A stretch of 64,000 bases of DNA. Origin: Argyresthia goedartella (lineage: Eukaryota; Arthropoda; Insecta; Lepidoptera; Argyresthiidae). Positions 11,680-21,783 of the stretch are shown piece after piece (position 1 is the stretch's first letter; every line of letters begins with the position of its first letter). Below the pieces are notes generated by a model. It did no database searches. It had not been told where the DNA came from and saw only the letters and a program-made list of their open reading frames with translations. The stretch covers positions 15,617,231 through 15,681,230 of the forward strand of contig OX463815.1 in assembly GCA_949825045.1 (NCBI GenBank), written 5' to 3'. The translations under genes were made by a program, and so were the position numbers.

Positions 11680-13514
11680 GTCAAAGTCAAAAAGTCAAAA
11701 TTCTTTATTACTGTAGATATTTACATATACTTAGCAAACTTCATTTTTTGCCTCTTCTCTACATTGGACCACTGTGGGAGCTGAAAGGCGTAGAAGCTCC
11801 CACAGATTGATTTTTAGATCTCTTTAAAAAATTGGTTGTGTTAAAAATAATACAAATATTACAATATTAATTATTAAGATTAATAAGTAACAACAAGGTC
11901 TGTGTTGAGCTAGATGAACCCCATACTGTCCCGTCATTTAAGTAATCTTGAAGATTGTAATATCCCTGTTGCGACAAAGTCGCTTTAACATGCGTTTTCC
12001 TAACAGCGTAAGCCGCAGAACTTAATTTACCAGGTAATTTATCTATGTGGTGTCCCCACTGCAATTTGCTATCAATGGTTATTCCAAGAAACTTCGTATA
12101 ATTTACTAAGTCTAACATGCTGTTGTCTAACACTAAACTGGTCTCAACTTGCCTGACATTTGAAATTGAGAATTTGATACACTTGGTTTTACCAGCGTTT
12201 AACAATAAATTATTAACTGTGAACCAATTCAAGGTTAAAGATAATACACTATTAACATCATCAAAATCTTCTTTTTTCTTTAAATTTTGAAGACCATTGA
12301 AGTATCATGAGCAAACAATACTATGTCAGTCAATTTCTCCACCATGAAAGATCGTTAATATAAACCAGGAATAAGAAAGGGCCTCATATGGAACCTTGTG
12401 GAACGCCAATTTTTACACCCGATTCATCAGATTTAACGCTGATGACTTCTGCCTTTTGAATTCTATTGCTTAGGTATGATCTTAGTAGATCCAACGCTTT
12501 AATTCTAACTCCGTAATGATTTAATTTTATTAATAACGTATTATGATGAACACAATTAAATGCCTTAGACAGGTCGTAAAAAACTCCGATAGCATCCTGT
12601 GCAGCCTCCCACGCAGAATAAATATGAGGTATAAGGGTACTACCTGCATCCATAGTCGATTGACCCCTAGTGAAACCGTATTGTTTAGCATGGAGTTGTT
12701 TTGTACTGTTGAAGTGGGAGAGCATTTGATTGAGCATAATCTTTTCAAATATTTTACTTAGTGCTGGAAGAACAGATATTGGTCTGAAATTTGAAGCATC
12801 ACCCTTATCTCCTGACTTGAACCGAGGTTATCAGTTTACTGTGTTTCATGAGGCCTGGGAAAGCTCCATATTTAACACATTTATTGAATATATATAACAA
12901 GAATTAGTGAACCTATGACTTTGACTCATAGACCTCACAGGTCTTCAGTATTTTTTAAGTTAAGTAATCTTAATATTTTGACAATGTCCTGGGGATATAC
13001 ACGATGAAATTTTAAATATATATTACTGAACCTAGTGTTGTTTTTTAATAAAGGCTTTGCTTCATATGGAGATGAATTTAGACGCTCTGTTGTGAGTAAG
13101 GGTACATTGGTGAAGATAGTTTCAAAAGCTCGAACTACCTCAGCGTTGGATTTAACAATATTCACCTATCTTTAAGCAGAAATAATTGTCCCTTGGTATT
13201 ATTTTGCCAGTTTCACGGTTTATGATTTGCCAAACCGTTTTCATTATATTATTTGAATTTTGTATTTTTCTATTAATGTGTAAAGTTTTTGCAGTTCTAC
13301 AAACCAACTTGAAAGATTTGGAATATTTGTTAACATAGTCATGAAATTTTCGATCAAAGTTATAGGTTTTTTGGTCATACAAGATAACTCTACTTTTACG
13401 AATTCCAAACGTTGCCCAGTCATTAAATTTAGATTTACCGTTGTAATCACTAACTTTATTTAATTTAAGAACTTTATTGAATTCTGTTTGAATAATGTTG
13501 AATAAGTCTGAATA
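11680..13514 (-). mobile_element. Minus-strand LINE, 3' portion (RT and tail)
   Basis: Reads right to left. From 13514 down it carries the linker between endonuclease and RT (WATFGIRKSRVILYDQKTY, VCRTAKTLHI, VWQIINRETGK), the RT (SNFRPISVLPALSKIFEKI, QYGFTRGQSTMDAG, VFYDLSKAFNCVHHN, GVPQGSI), the downstream WFTVNNLLLNAGKTKC and FLGITIDSKLQWGHHI, then the 3' tail with TCCCACAGTGGTCC and AATAAAG, ending in tandem AAAAGTC-type repeats at 11680-11705. Frameshifts and deletions break the RT; the FADD stretch near 12300-12320 is disrupted. It belongs to the same family as the copy at 9672-11378. Its 5' part continues at 16178-16520; the two halves are separated by the plus-strand LINE 13515-16177. 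Confidence 0.88.
11867..12761 (-). pseudogene. Broken RT of the minus-strand LINE
   Basis: Two open pieces of one RT. The upstream piece (12737-12384) has SKIFEKIMLNQML, the AKQYGFTRGQS box, VFYDLSKAFNCVHHNTLL and GVPQGSI. The downstream piece (12232-11867) has WFTVNNLLLNAGKTKCIKF and FLGITIDSKLQWGHHIDKL. The region between them, which should hold the catalytic FADD box, is scrambled by small indels (compare 10200-10320 of the plus-strand copy). In the first catalytic region the normal FDCVDHD reads FNCVHHN, so the conserved acidic residues are also changed. Not functional. Confidence 0.85.
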
Positions 13515-14712
13515 TAATACTATCAAACAAACAAAAACCTCTACCGACTTTAAAAACTTTCTGCTAGGATACAATCTAAGACTTCAATTTGCAGAACCAA
13601 CAAGATTGTCATCTAAAACCTGTCTTGATAATTTTGCTCACAACATTAATCACGGAATAGGAAAAGTTATTGATTACGGGCTCTCAGACCATACAGCACA
13701 GCTTTTAAACTGTCCCGTGAAAAAAACATGTGCAATCAACTCTTGGAAAACCACCAAAAGAGATTATAGCCAAGAAAATTTAGACAAATTTAAATCATAT
13801 CTTAATGCACTCTCTTTCTCTGACATATATACACTTGATGATCCCAATGAATCATATGACTGCTTTTTAGAAACATTCCTACTGATTTATAACCTATGTT
13901 TTCCAAATATTACGGTAACTGTGAAAATAAGAAAAAAACCCAAATGGATCTCGAAAGGAATAAAGAAATGTAGTATAACACAGAGACAATTACTATGGAA
14001 ATCTAGACTAGACCCTACAATAAAGAACAAAAATGACCTAAAGTCCTATTCAAATCGACTTAAAAAAATTGTGAAGTTAACTCAAAAATCTCAAAATAAT
14101 TATAATATTCAAAACTCATCGAATAAATCAAAAGAGTCATGGAAAATAATTAATGACACCAAAATCTCTCTCCCTAGTGAGCCTATAGAGAAAATAAAAA
14201 TTGACGACAATGTCATAACCGATGCCCAACTTATTTCAGAAGCGTTCAATAACTTCTACATAGATCAAATACAACAAAACAACCAGTCACGTAATAAAAC
14301 CTATCCCCACCCGATAAATCATCAGCAACAGTCAATGTACATGAATCCAACAGCAGCGGATGACATAGTCAAAACCATTAATGCTCTAAAAAATAAAAAT
14401 AGTGTAGGATATGACGGCATCCATACTAAAGTAATTAAACATGTCCGGTATATCATTGCACCGCACATGAGCCACATTATAAATTTATGCATTCTCCACG
14501 GAGCATACCCGGAAAGTTTAAAAACAACAATAGTAAAACCTCTCTTTAAGAAATCAGATAGGGAATCTATGACAAACTACCGACCCATTGCACTCATCCC
14601 AGTGATATCTAAAATCTTCGAGAAAATCATATATAACGCACTATCCTCTAGTGCGTTATATATGATTTTCTCGAAGATTTTAGATATCACTGGGATGAGT
14701 GCAATGGGTTGA
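13515..14712 (+). pseudogene. Endonuclease end, linker and RT start of nested LINE
   Basis: Open frame that begins inside the apurinic-type endonuclease: the C-terminal block LQFAEPTRLSSKTCLDNF is followed by DYGLSDHTAQLL, the SDH motif that closes these domains. A lysine-rich linker follows (ISKGIKKCSITQRQLLWKS, WKIINDTKISLP) and then the RT start (KNSVGYDGIHTKVIKH, TTIVKPLFKKSDRESM, NYRPIALIPVISKIFEKIIY). The frame then enters the right arm of the palindrome, where it reads its own upstream coding backwards, and stops at TGA 14710-14712. The few residues before 13515 are antisense of the host LINE and are not part of this gene. The missing 5' half of the endonuclease makes it non-autonomous. 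Confidence 0.88.
14583..14709. repeat. Perfect palindrome, 61-bp arms, 5-base loop
   Basis: 14583-14643 is the exact reverse complement of 14649-14709; the loop is TCCTC. The left arm is normal RT coding sequence (it encodes RPIALIPVISKIFEKIIYN and a little more); the right arm is its inverted copy and sits where relatives have about ten to fifteen residues before LTLEQKGF. So an inverted duplicate replaced or was added to that stretch, which shifts the frame (the downstream RT is in another frame). See the finding on origin. Confidence 0.97.
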
Positions 14713-15950
14713 CTTTGGAACAAAAGGGATTCCGCAAAGGAAAAACCATTAATATGGCAATTTACGATTTCTTGAAGGACATCATGTCCTGCGTGGATAG
14801 AAGACAACCAGTAGTGGCCCTTTATATGGACATGACAAAGGCATTTGATTATGTTGACCACAGAATACTGCTCGAAAAACTATATGTATATGGTATACGA
14901 GGAAACATACTGCAACTAATAGAATCTTACTTGAGCAACAGACAACAACACACAGAACTAACTAGAATAAATACAAAAACAAGATTAGAGAATACATATA
15001 AATCAAATGTAAGAAAAGTACTGTTTGGTGTCCCGCAAGGCAGTGTACTAGGGCCTCTTTTATTTATTATATATATCAATGACCTTCCAAAAGTGACATC
15101 TAATAAAATGACATTATTTGCGGACGATAGCACAATGATTTTAGAATGCAATGAACTAAACGATTATAATTTAAAAATAACTGACGCTTTAAAAGATATA
15201 ATTAATTGGATGAATACTAATAATTTAATTGCAAATTTAGATAAGACCAAATTAATGAATTTCTGTCAAAGACAATCAAAATTAGAAAATCTTAGTGTTT
15301 ATTGTGAAGGCACAACAATAGAAGTTGTCGAAAAAACCAAGTTCCTAGGATTAGTGGTAGATAACAATTTAAATTGGAAACATCACTCGAAACAAATATG
15401 TGATCGCTTAAGTAGCTCCGCCTTTTTGCTCTACAAACTTGTGAAAATCGTTAGCATCGAGACAGCATTAGCTGCCTATCACGGCTTTGTGTCGTCTACC
15501 CTGCGGTACGGTGTGATTTTCTGGGGCAACTGTTCTGAAAAGGAAACCATTTTTAAGGCACAAAAAAGATGCCTCAGAGCTGTGTTTAGCCTCAAAACTA
15601 AAGACAGCTGCGAACCATACTTCAAGAAACACAGAATACTCACCTTGCCCTGCCTATACATTTTTGAGGTGGCAGTTTTCGTAAAAACCAATCCTATTAA
15701 TTTCACTGAGTCCACATCCACAACTAGTTTTTCCCACCGTCATCAACATCGGCACAGACTTTGCTTGCTAACTTCTAGGACAGCTTTATTACATAAAAGT
15801 ATATTTTGCATGGCACCTAAGATATACAATAAAATTCCAAACGAAATAAAAGATTTAAATTTACAACCATTTAAGAGTAAATTATTCCATCTGCTCAGTA
15901 AAAAATGCTACTACAATATTAATTCCTTCCTAAATGACAAATCTCTATAA
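14709..15950 (+). pseudogene. RT core and C-terminus of nested LINE
   Basis: The rest of the reverse transcriptase after the palindrome, open for 413 residues: LTLEQKGFRKGKTINMA, VALYMDMTKAFDYVDHRILL (first catalytic Asp), VLFGVPQGSVLGPLLFIIYI, MTLFADDSTMILE (FADD), WMNTNNLIANLDKTKL, FLGLVVDNNLNWKHH, LRYGVIFWGN, and a C-terminal tail ending CYYNINSFLNDKSL. All core boxes from QKGFRKG onward look intact; stop at 15948-15950. The only clear lesion in the RT is the palindrome junction. The apparent start is just where the frame opens and not a real initiation site. Distinct from the FADD family of 9672-11378 (different linker, different tail). Confidence 0.9.
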
Positions 15951-16177
15951 TTTTGATATTTTGTAATTAAGTTTGACATTTTAAATTTGTGGTAAAAATA
16001 ATAGACGTAATCTAATATAATAATATGTGTAAATGTTAATGTAGGTACTTTAGACAATAATATTCATACACCATTTTACTGGTAGGACATAGCGGTAATC
16101 TAATTTCTTTAAGACCTGTGTATTAATGTAACCTATGTTCATGAAATAAACAATTCTATTCTATTCTATTCTATTCT

Positions 16178-16520
16178 AATAGATTTTGTTTGGGTTCTGT
16201 TCATTACAATCCGATACTGGCAAATTTATATCTAAGTTTTTTGTATATATCCCTAGCCTACGGCATGTAGGCTTACTATAGAATGATAGATCAGTCTTAT
16301 CCTTACTAGCAGCTGGGAATGAAACTGTTTGACTACTGTGATCGGATGTGTTAATTCCATTTTTACTTCTGAATGCACAGTCACAAAAAACGTTAGCTAA
16401 GCAAGTTTGGCTAGTAAGTGTAAATCTAGTCGGCTCTAGATAATACATGACATAAATTAAATGATTTGAATAAAGTTATTAATAGTTGTTTCATTGTTGT
16501 TCCTACAAGCCCCTGGATGT
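16178..16520 (-). pseudogene. Minus-strand LINE, endonuclease end (5' part of split element)
   Basis: Read on the minus strand this gives an endonuclease C-terminal region: YYLEPTRFTLTSQTCLANVF then INTSDHSSQTVSF (SDHS/Q motif) and RRLGIYTKNL, up to NPNKIY at the border, which continues as SDLFNII at 13514 after the nested LINE is removed. Coding resemblance extends to roughly 16500 (ETINNFIQI-like residues before the EPTR block) with breaks. The outer 5' end is not visible, so the element is truncated or too decayed beyond this point. Confidence 0.8.
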
Positions 16521-17930
16521 TTTGATGGGTAATATTTAAGTGGACCCTTTAACATATTGAGTGGCTCTTGTATTCTAGAGATTTCCTCTATTGTGTTATG
16601 AACTAATTTATATTACTTTGAATAGATTCCAATGTTGCATGCAAAGTATGATTAACCGGTTAATTCCCCATGTCATATTACTCTTAACATAAGCAGGTTT
16701 CTGATTAGTCTTTTCAACAAAAACAGCTGATGTCAAGTTGAACTTGGTTAAACCAACTATTAGACAGGTACAACGTATCCTGAGTCAGTGTAAAGTTATG
16801 AATAAAATTATTCATGTCAAAATATAAAATAGCATCGCTGTGATGACACGTTAAATTAAATAAATGAATATTCATTCTACGCACAGATTTTTTCTGTAGT
16901 ACTGTCAAATCAATGAATGTTTAGCATTTGATGAATTGATGATATGGATAGCAAAATGCATGATTATTTCATAATGTGGTTAAACGTTAGTGATCATATC
17001 GTAAAATAATTACATTAACCTTCCTATGAGGCGCTGATGTCGCTCGTGGTATAATAATAAGTGGTAGATACCCTACATTATTAACGTTTGACGATATAGC
17101 CAAACGTGCATGGCTATATCATTTCATGATATAGTTATACATATGTCGTGAATTTGTCAAAGACATCACGATATGATAAATTCTACGATATGGCTACGAC
17201 ATGTATATGAAATATACAACGTGTCATCGATCAAAAGCATAATGAGAAACTAGTTTGTTCAAAATTACGAGCAGAGTCGATTTCCCTGATTTTAAATATA
17301 TTTAGGTCATATTTTTGAAGAAAAAAAGTTATTGTTGGTGCTCTGTCTCTTTATAGCTAAGCTAACTTAGACACGACCGTCCAGTTTAACTGACCTTTGC
17401 CTAGTCTCTACTTACGCTGAAACGAAGCTCACACAGGTGGCTGCCCCCCAAAATGAAACCTGATTTCGTTTTCTTTACTAAGCAAAACGAAAGGGTAATT
17501 TCGTTGGCACGCTTACTTTCTTAAACCGTATGGAAAAATGAGACAGCCTCTGCGTCGCGTAGGAAACATCGAATGAGCGAGTGCAAATCATTGAAAGGGA
17601 AGGGCTAGGGTTGAGGGGTGCGGGGACATCTTTGTTTGTTTTGCATGGTGGCGCGTACCACGCAATTTCATTTCACACAAATGTGGAACATTGTGAAATA
17701 GTGAGAGTACTGTACTTACACAATGTAATGCCAGTATCAATCAAGCTGTGTCGGTGTAGTTTGAACGTTTTCTTGAACGAGTGTCACAGCGACTACTACG
17801 GTACTTTCACACAAACACAGCCCGTAGATACAGTACCTACATTTGGAGTGCATTCAAATCGCAGAGCGAATGGTAGGTACAAGTAAGTATAAAACGTCGG
17901 AAATTATCTAGCCCGTTTTATACAAGCCGA
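16521..17930. other. Non-coding stretch, inverted repeat partner at 17090-17210
   Basis: No gene recognised. 17090-17210 contains ATCATTTCATGATATAG and ATTCTACGATATGGCTACGA, the inverted relative of 11530-11680. An open frame of 101 codons at 17581-17886 has no family resemblance and lies in repeat-like DNA, so I do not call it a gene. Confidence 0.5.
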
Positions 17931-18040
17931 GCCAAGTTTCTGTGGCTCTGAGCGAGCGGGGACTCTCTTTCACTCGTAGTGTAAGGGTCGCGTGAGTGAA
18001 AGAGAGAGGTACCGCTCGCTCAGAGCCAAATAAACTTGGC
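17931..18040. repeat. Inverted repeat, arms about 45 bp
   Basis: 17931-17975 (GCCAAGTTT, GGCTCTGAGCGAGCGG, CTCTCTTTCACTC) pairs with 17991-18040 (GAGTGAAAGAGAGAG, CCGCTCGCTCAGAGCC, AAACTTGGC) with small bulges and a loop of about 15 bases. It is GC-richer than its surroundings. It could be a MITE or a transcribed hairpin; no ORF. Confidence 0.8.
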
Positions 18041-18131
18041 GCGAACTGTTTTGTAGTTAGTAGGTACCTAACCTAAATTTTAGTATAACTTTATCTTTCC
18101 ATTGATTTATTTCTAAATAGGTATTTACTAT

Positions 18132-18365
18132 TTTGCCAGAGGCAATTATAAGGAGAGCGACATCTTCGGGAGTAAAGTAAAAGGCTTGATATGCGCGCAA
18201 ATACTAACTAATTTATTATAGGATATACTAAGCTTATATACAACTTACTACAAAACTAGGTGATGAATATAAATATACCTTATCTGTGACGGTCGTCAAC
18301 TTATCTTAACATTACGTGGAAATAGATATTTCTGCATTTCTGTGGCGGGCGTACGTGCTGGCACA
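18132..18365 (-). mobile_element. LTR of an LTR retrotransposon, 3' copy (minus orientation)
   Basis: 234 bases nearly identical (about six differences) to 28650-28883, in the same orientation. Read on the minus strand it starts TGTGCCAGCACG, contains TATATAAGCTTAG (promoter-like) and CCTATAATAAATTAG (poly-A-signal-like), and ends CCTCTGGCA or a few bases later. Immediately upstream on the minus strand is a purine-rich tract AAAGTGGGGAGTA (18368-18380), as expected for the polypurine tract in front of a 3' LTR. Flanks of the two LTRs do not show a clear shared target duplication, so they may be ends of one provirus or two separate insertions. Confidence 0.85.
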
Positions 18366-19052
18366 GATACTCCCCACTTTAGGGGAAAAAAAAAATGAAT
18401 GTACTTACAACAATGGAAAAAATCTAAGTTAGATATCATAACAAACTTATATCAACTGCGATAATAACTATTAGTATTTGAATAAACATAAATCAGATCT
18501 AAATTGTGCATACTTTAACTTAATCTAAAGGTAAAATCTTACACGAATTAGAAAAATAAAGGAACTACGGTTATGTGAATTCTACATAAGTTTAAAGAAT
18601 TACTTAATATTTACCTACAGGCAAGTCTTGTGTCTGGCCGCACACTACATAAAATAAACTAAAAACTGGAAAACAGAAAACACTAGAAAAATGGGGCTTC
18701 GCGGTTAGTAAACTAACCTAACCTATAACTGGAAAAGATCCGCAGGAGAGTCGTCTGATGCTGCAGCCGCTCATGTTTTTCAGGAATTGATGAGTCAATT
18801 TACATCGCACGTCGTTGAAGTTGTAATCACTGTTTGTTGATAATTGCGACCGTACCTACACAAGGATGATTGTGCTGAATCAGCGTCAGCATTAAATCTG
18901 TAACCTTGGCTGTAGGCAGTCAATGATCTCGTACGTCATATGTACGTGCGTGCTCTTCACTCTTGAGTGAATATTAAGTTGTCGATTGATGAAATTTGTG
19001 TGCCTAAAAACCTTGGGATTTGGCAACATAGGGCACATCTTGTACACCAATC
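18366..19052. other. Residual LTR-element interior or host DNA, no coding
   Basis: Between the polypurine tract and the DNA transposon there is no protein coding that I can recognise on the minus strand, although pol would be expected here in a complete element. A short segment near 18626-18655 (GTGTCTGGCCGCACACTA) resembles the SINE tail word seen at 43712-43740. The interior is therefore deleted, very decayed, or this is not the interior of the element. Confidence 0.45.
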
Positions 19053-19073
19053 GTTTATATATATATATATATA
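19053..19073. repeat. (TA)n run at left border of DNA transposon
   Basis: A TA dinucleotide run that borders the left terminal inverted repeat; a longer TA run (21786-21844) borders the right one. TA is the target of Tc1/mariner elements, so the element sits in, or has generated, a TA microsatellite. Confidence 0.9.
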
Positions 19074-19602
19074 CAGGAAAAGTCGTGCTAGATCCGTTAA
19101 GGGCATGGAGTACCCATAATTTCTGACTTATTTAACTATCAAACACCCTACCCTAAACTTAACCCTTTTCGAGATATTCGACTTTTAATTTTTTTATTTA
19201 AAATTGCCGATTTTTAGGCTACTAAATTTAATTTTGTTTATTTTGTGTGTCTTATTATTATTATTATTGCATTTTCATATGTGTAATAAGATGCTTTAGA
19301 ACGTCAATCATTAAAATAGTGCATAAGTTAGTTGAATAGGCCGAGTAGACAAGTGAAAGTTAAGAAATAAAAAAAAAATATTCGAAAGTTTATTTTTCTC
19401 TAAGGGATATCTAAAAAAAATAATATGGCAGTTGTTCGGCAGATGTGTTTTAAAATATCTACGTTTCATCAGCTATCTAACGAGGTATAACAATCTAGAG
19501 TTTTATTTAAATTAATTGAAAAAAACTTACTTTCATTGGCGACAGTGGAGAAGAAAATTAATACTTAACCCTAAAAAGTAAAATAAAACAATAGGTAAGC
19601 AT
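19074..19602. repeat. Left terminal inverted repeat (about 529 bp)
   Basis: Matches the reverse complement of 21247-21785 along its whole length with few differences; shared landmarks include CAAACACCCTACCCTAAACT near the outside and GGCGACAGTGGAGAAG near the inside. TIRs of half a kilobase are far longer than those of classic mariner. Confidence 0.9.
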
Positions 19603-19646
19603 GTTGTCATTTATTAAATCAGGTTTTCACACAACTTTTTCTTACT

Positions 19647-20735
19647 CTACAGTTCATGTTCAACATGGCCGCCTCTGTTTCTAATAAATTGTCGCATCCT
19701 TCTACGGAGACCAGTCTTCACTACTCCAGTGGTCAACGTTGTCCTCATTTGATTTGCTGCATCCACAATCCTTTCTCTTAATTCTTCCACAGACGAAACT
19801 GGATTTGGCTCGCTGTAGACAAGACTTTTCATGCGCCCCCATACTTGAAAATCCATGGGGGTTAGGTCCGGACATCTTGCTGGCCATGGCAACGGCCAAC
19901 CTCGTCCTATCCATTTTTTTGGATAATTTGTGTCCAGCCAGTCCCTGACACTTCTCCTGAAATGGGCAGGGCAGCCATCATGTTGGAACCACATGTCCCT
20001 GATCAAGTTGAGTGGCAGATCATCGAGCAAATCACTCAAGTCTCCTCTCAAGAAGTTTTCGTAGCTTTCCCCATCTAGATTGTCCGGGAGAAAGTAAGGT
20101 CCAATCAAATGATTGGAGATAATGCCCATCCACACATTCACGCTGAATCTTCGTTGGGACCACTTCACTCTTTTCTTATTGGGATTCCTTAGTTGTTTTG
20201 GGGCCCAGTAATGGGCATTGTGATAGTTAGTTATGCCATCTTTATCAAATTTGGATTCATCTGTCCACAAGATATTTCTTAGAAAATCTGGGTCTTCTAC
20301 GTCAGCATGTACCATAAATCTGCAGAAGTCCAACCTTCTTGCGGGGTCTCCTTCTTCAATAACGTGTACCGGCGTGTAATGGTACGGGTATAAGCCAGCA
20401 GTATGCACTGTAAACCACACTCTCCATTGCGAAAGTCCCAGATCACGGGCAACAATATTAGTGGAAGTAGTCGGATCCGCTCGAAAGCGTTGCAGTATCT
20501 CATTGTCCTGTTCTTCGTCGTCAACAATTCGTGGTCTTCCCATGTCTGTATTTCGTCTCAAAACAGAGCCAGTTTCTCGAAGTCTTCGATAAACTCTGTC
20601 AAAAACGGCTACATCCGGCACTCGACGACCGGGGTAACGAGTTATGTATTCGTTGCGAGCTTGCGCAGACACACAATCGCAGTATCCGTAACAAATGAGC
20701 ATATCAGCATATTTCTCAGGTGTGTAGGACGTCAT
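19647..20735 (-). CDS. Mariner-like transposase, DD41D, 362 aa, intact frame
   Basis: Cut-and-paste transposase. Residues 1-150 hold helix-turn-helix DNA-binding regions: TPEKYADMLICYGYCD and RVPDVAVFDRVYRRLRETGS (the DUF4817-type start common in insect mariner relatives), then GRPRI, a typical hook between two HTH domains. The catalytic core has LWTDESKF (Asp159), FQHDGCPAHF (Asp253) and CPDLTPMDF (Asp295). The spacing between second and third Asp is 41 residues, which places it in the DD41D (rosa / VS) group of Tc1/mariner. The frame extends further upstream to 20951, but I prefer the ATG at 20735 (MTSYTPEKYAD), which gives the usual family length; the upstream 72 residues are cysteine-rich and unlike a transposase. 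All three catalytic residues and the frame are intact, so it could still be active. Confidence 0.92.
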   Translation of the reverse strand: MTSYTPEKYADMLICYGYCDCVSAQARNEYITRYPGRRVPDVAVFDRVYRRLRETGSVLRRNTDMGRPRIVDDEEQDNEILQRFRADPTTSTNIVARDLGLSQWRVWFTVHTAGLYPYHYTPVHVIEEGDPARRLDFCRFMVHADVEDPDFLRNILWTDESKFDKDGITNYHNAHYWAPKQLRNPNKKRVKWSQRRFSVNVWMGIISNHLIGPYFLPDNLDGESYENFLRGDLSDLLDDLPLNLIRDMWFQHDGCPAHFRRSVRDWLDTNYPKKWIGRGWPLPWPARCPDLTPMDFQVWGRMKSLVYSEPNPVSSVEELRERIVDAANQMRTTLTTGVVKTGLRRRMRQFIRNRGGHVEHEL

Positions 20736-21246
20736 CTTCAACACTTCCGTATCACAAGTACTAATCAGAGTCCGATTAACAAGCACGTAGTCACAAATCA
20801 GAAGAAATAGTCCAGAATCACAGCCTAGTCGAGAAAAAGAGCAAAACGATATCACATCTACTGTACGAAGCACAAAAGCAGACTGACAACCAAAACAATA
20901 TCCCGTGTTGTATTCCAGCCTTAACCGGTCTCTACACATTTTTTCTTTCATTCACACCTACATAAATCGTCACTTGTCTCGCTCGCACGGTGCGTCTTAA
21001 CTTGAAGGACAATAAGCGCGGGGCCGTTAGAGCTGCTACCTGGAGCGTCCCAACTACTTTTATATCCACGAAATGTAATACAAATCCTAGATTGTTATAC
21101 CTCGTTAGATAGCTGAGACATGAACTGTAGAGTAAGAAAAAGTTGTGTAAAAACCTGATTTAAACCCCACCCTCTCATAAGTACACCGGTTGAACAAACT
21201 AACAATGGAGAACAAAAGACGGCGAGGCAATGAAAATGACATTTCA

Positions 21247-21783
21247 TGCTTACTTACCTATTGTTTTATTTTACTTTTTAGGGCTAAGTATTAATTTTCT
21301 TCTCCACTGTCGCCTATGAAACTAAGTTTTTTTCAATGAATTTAAATAAAACCCTAGATTGTTATACCTCGTTAGATAGCTGATGAAACGTAGATATTTT
21401 AAAACACATCTGCCGAACAACTGCCATAATATTTTTTTTAGATATCCCTTAGAGAAAAATAAACTTTCTAATTTTTTTTTAATTTCTTAACTTTCACTTG
21501 TCTACTACGGCCTATTCAATTAACTTATGCACTATTTTAATGATTGACGTCCTAAATCATCTTATTACACATATGAAAATGCAATAATAATAATGATAAG
21601 ACACACAAAATAAACAAAATTAAATTTAGTAGCCTAAAAATCGGCAATTTTAAATAAAAAAATTAAAAGTCGAATATCTCGAAAAGGGTTAAGTTTAGGG
21701 TAGGGTGTTTCATAGTGAAATAAGTCAGAAATGATGGGTACTCCACGCCCTTAACGGATCTAGCACGACTTTTCCTGTAACCC

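Larger units (their letters stand above)
13515..16177 (+). mobile_element. Plus-strand LINE nested in the minus-strand LINE
   Basis: A 2,663-bp 5'-truncated non-LTR retrotransposon. Boundaries come from the host element: removing 13515-16177 and one copy of the 4-bp direct repeat AATA (13511-13514 and 16178-16181) rejoins the minus-strand LINE reading frame without a break (residues NKIYSDLFNII across the site). Its 3' end has an AATAAA signal and a tail of five ATTCT units (16153-16177), which is typical of CR1-like LINEs. It encodes the end of an endonuclease, the linker and the RT. The RT is interrupted by the palindrome at 14583-14709. Confidence 0.92.

Noticed and set aside
14577..14861. 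94-codon minus-strand frame with RT motifs
   Set aside because: It reads the palindrome right arm, an inverted copy of the plus-strand RT, so it is not a separate gene.
20403..20810. 135-codon plus-strand frame
   Set aside because: Antisense of the DD41D transposase; no independent family resemblance.
20736..20951. 72-residue N-terminal extension of the DD41D transposase
   Set aside because: Cysteine-rich and without homology to mariner proteins; the internal ATG at 20735 fits the family length and start.
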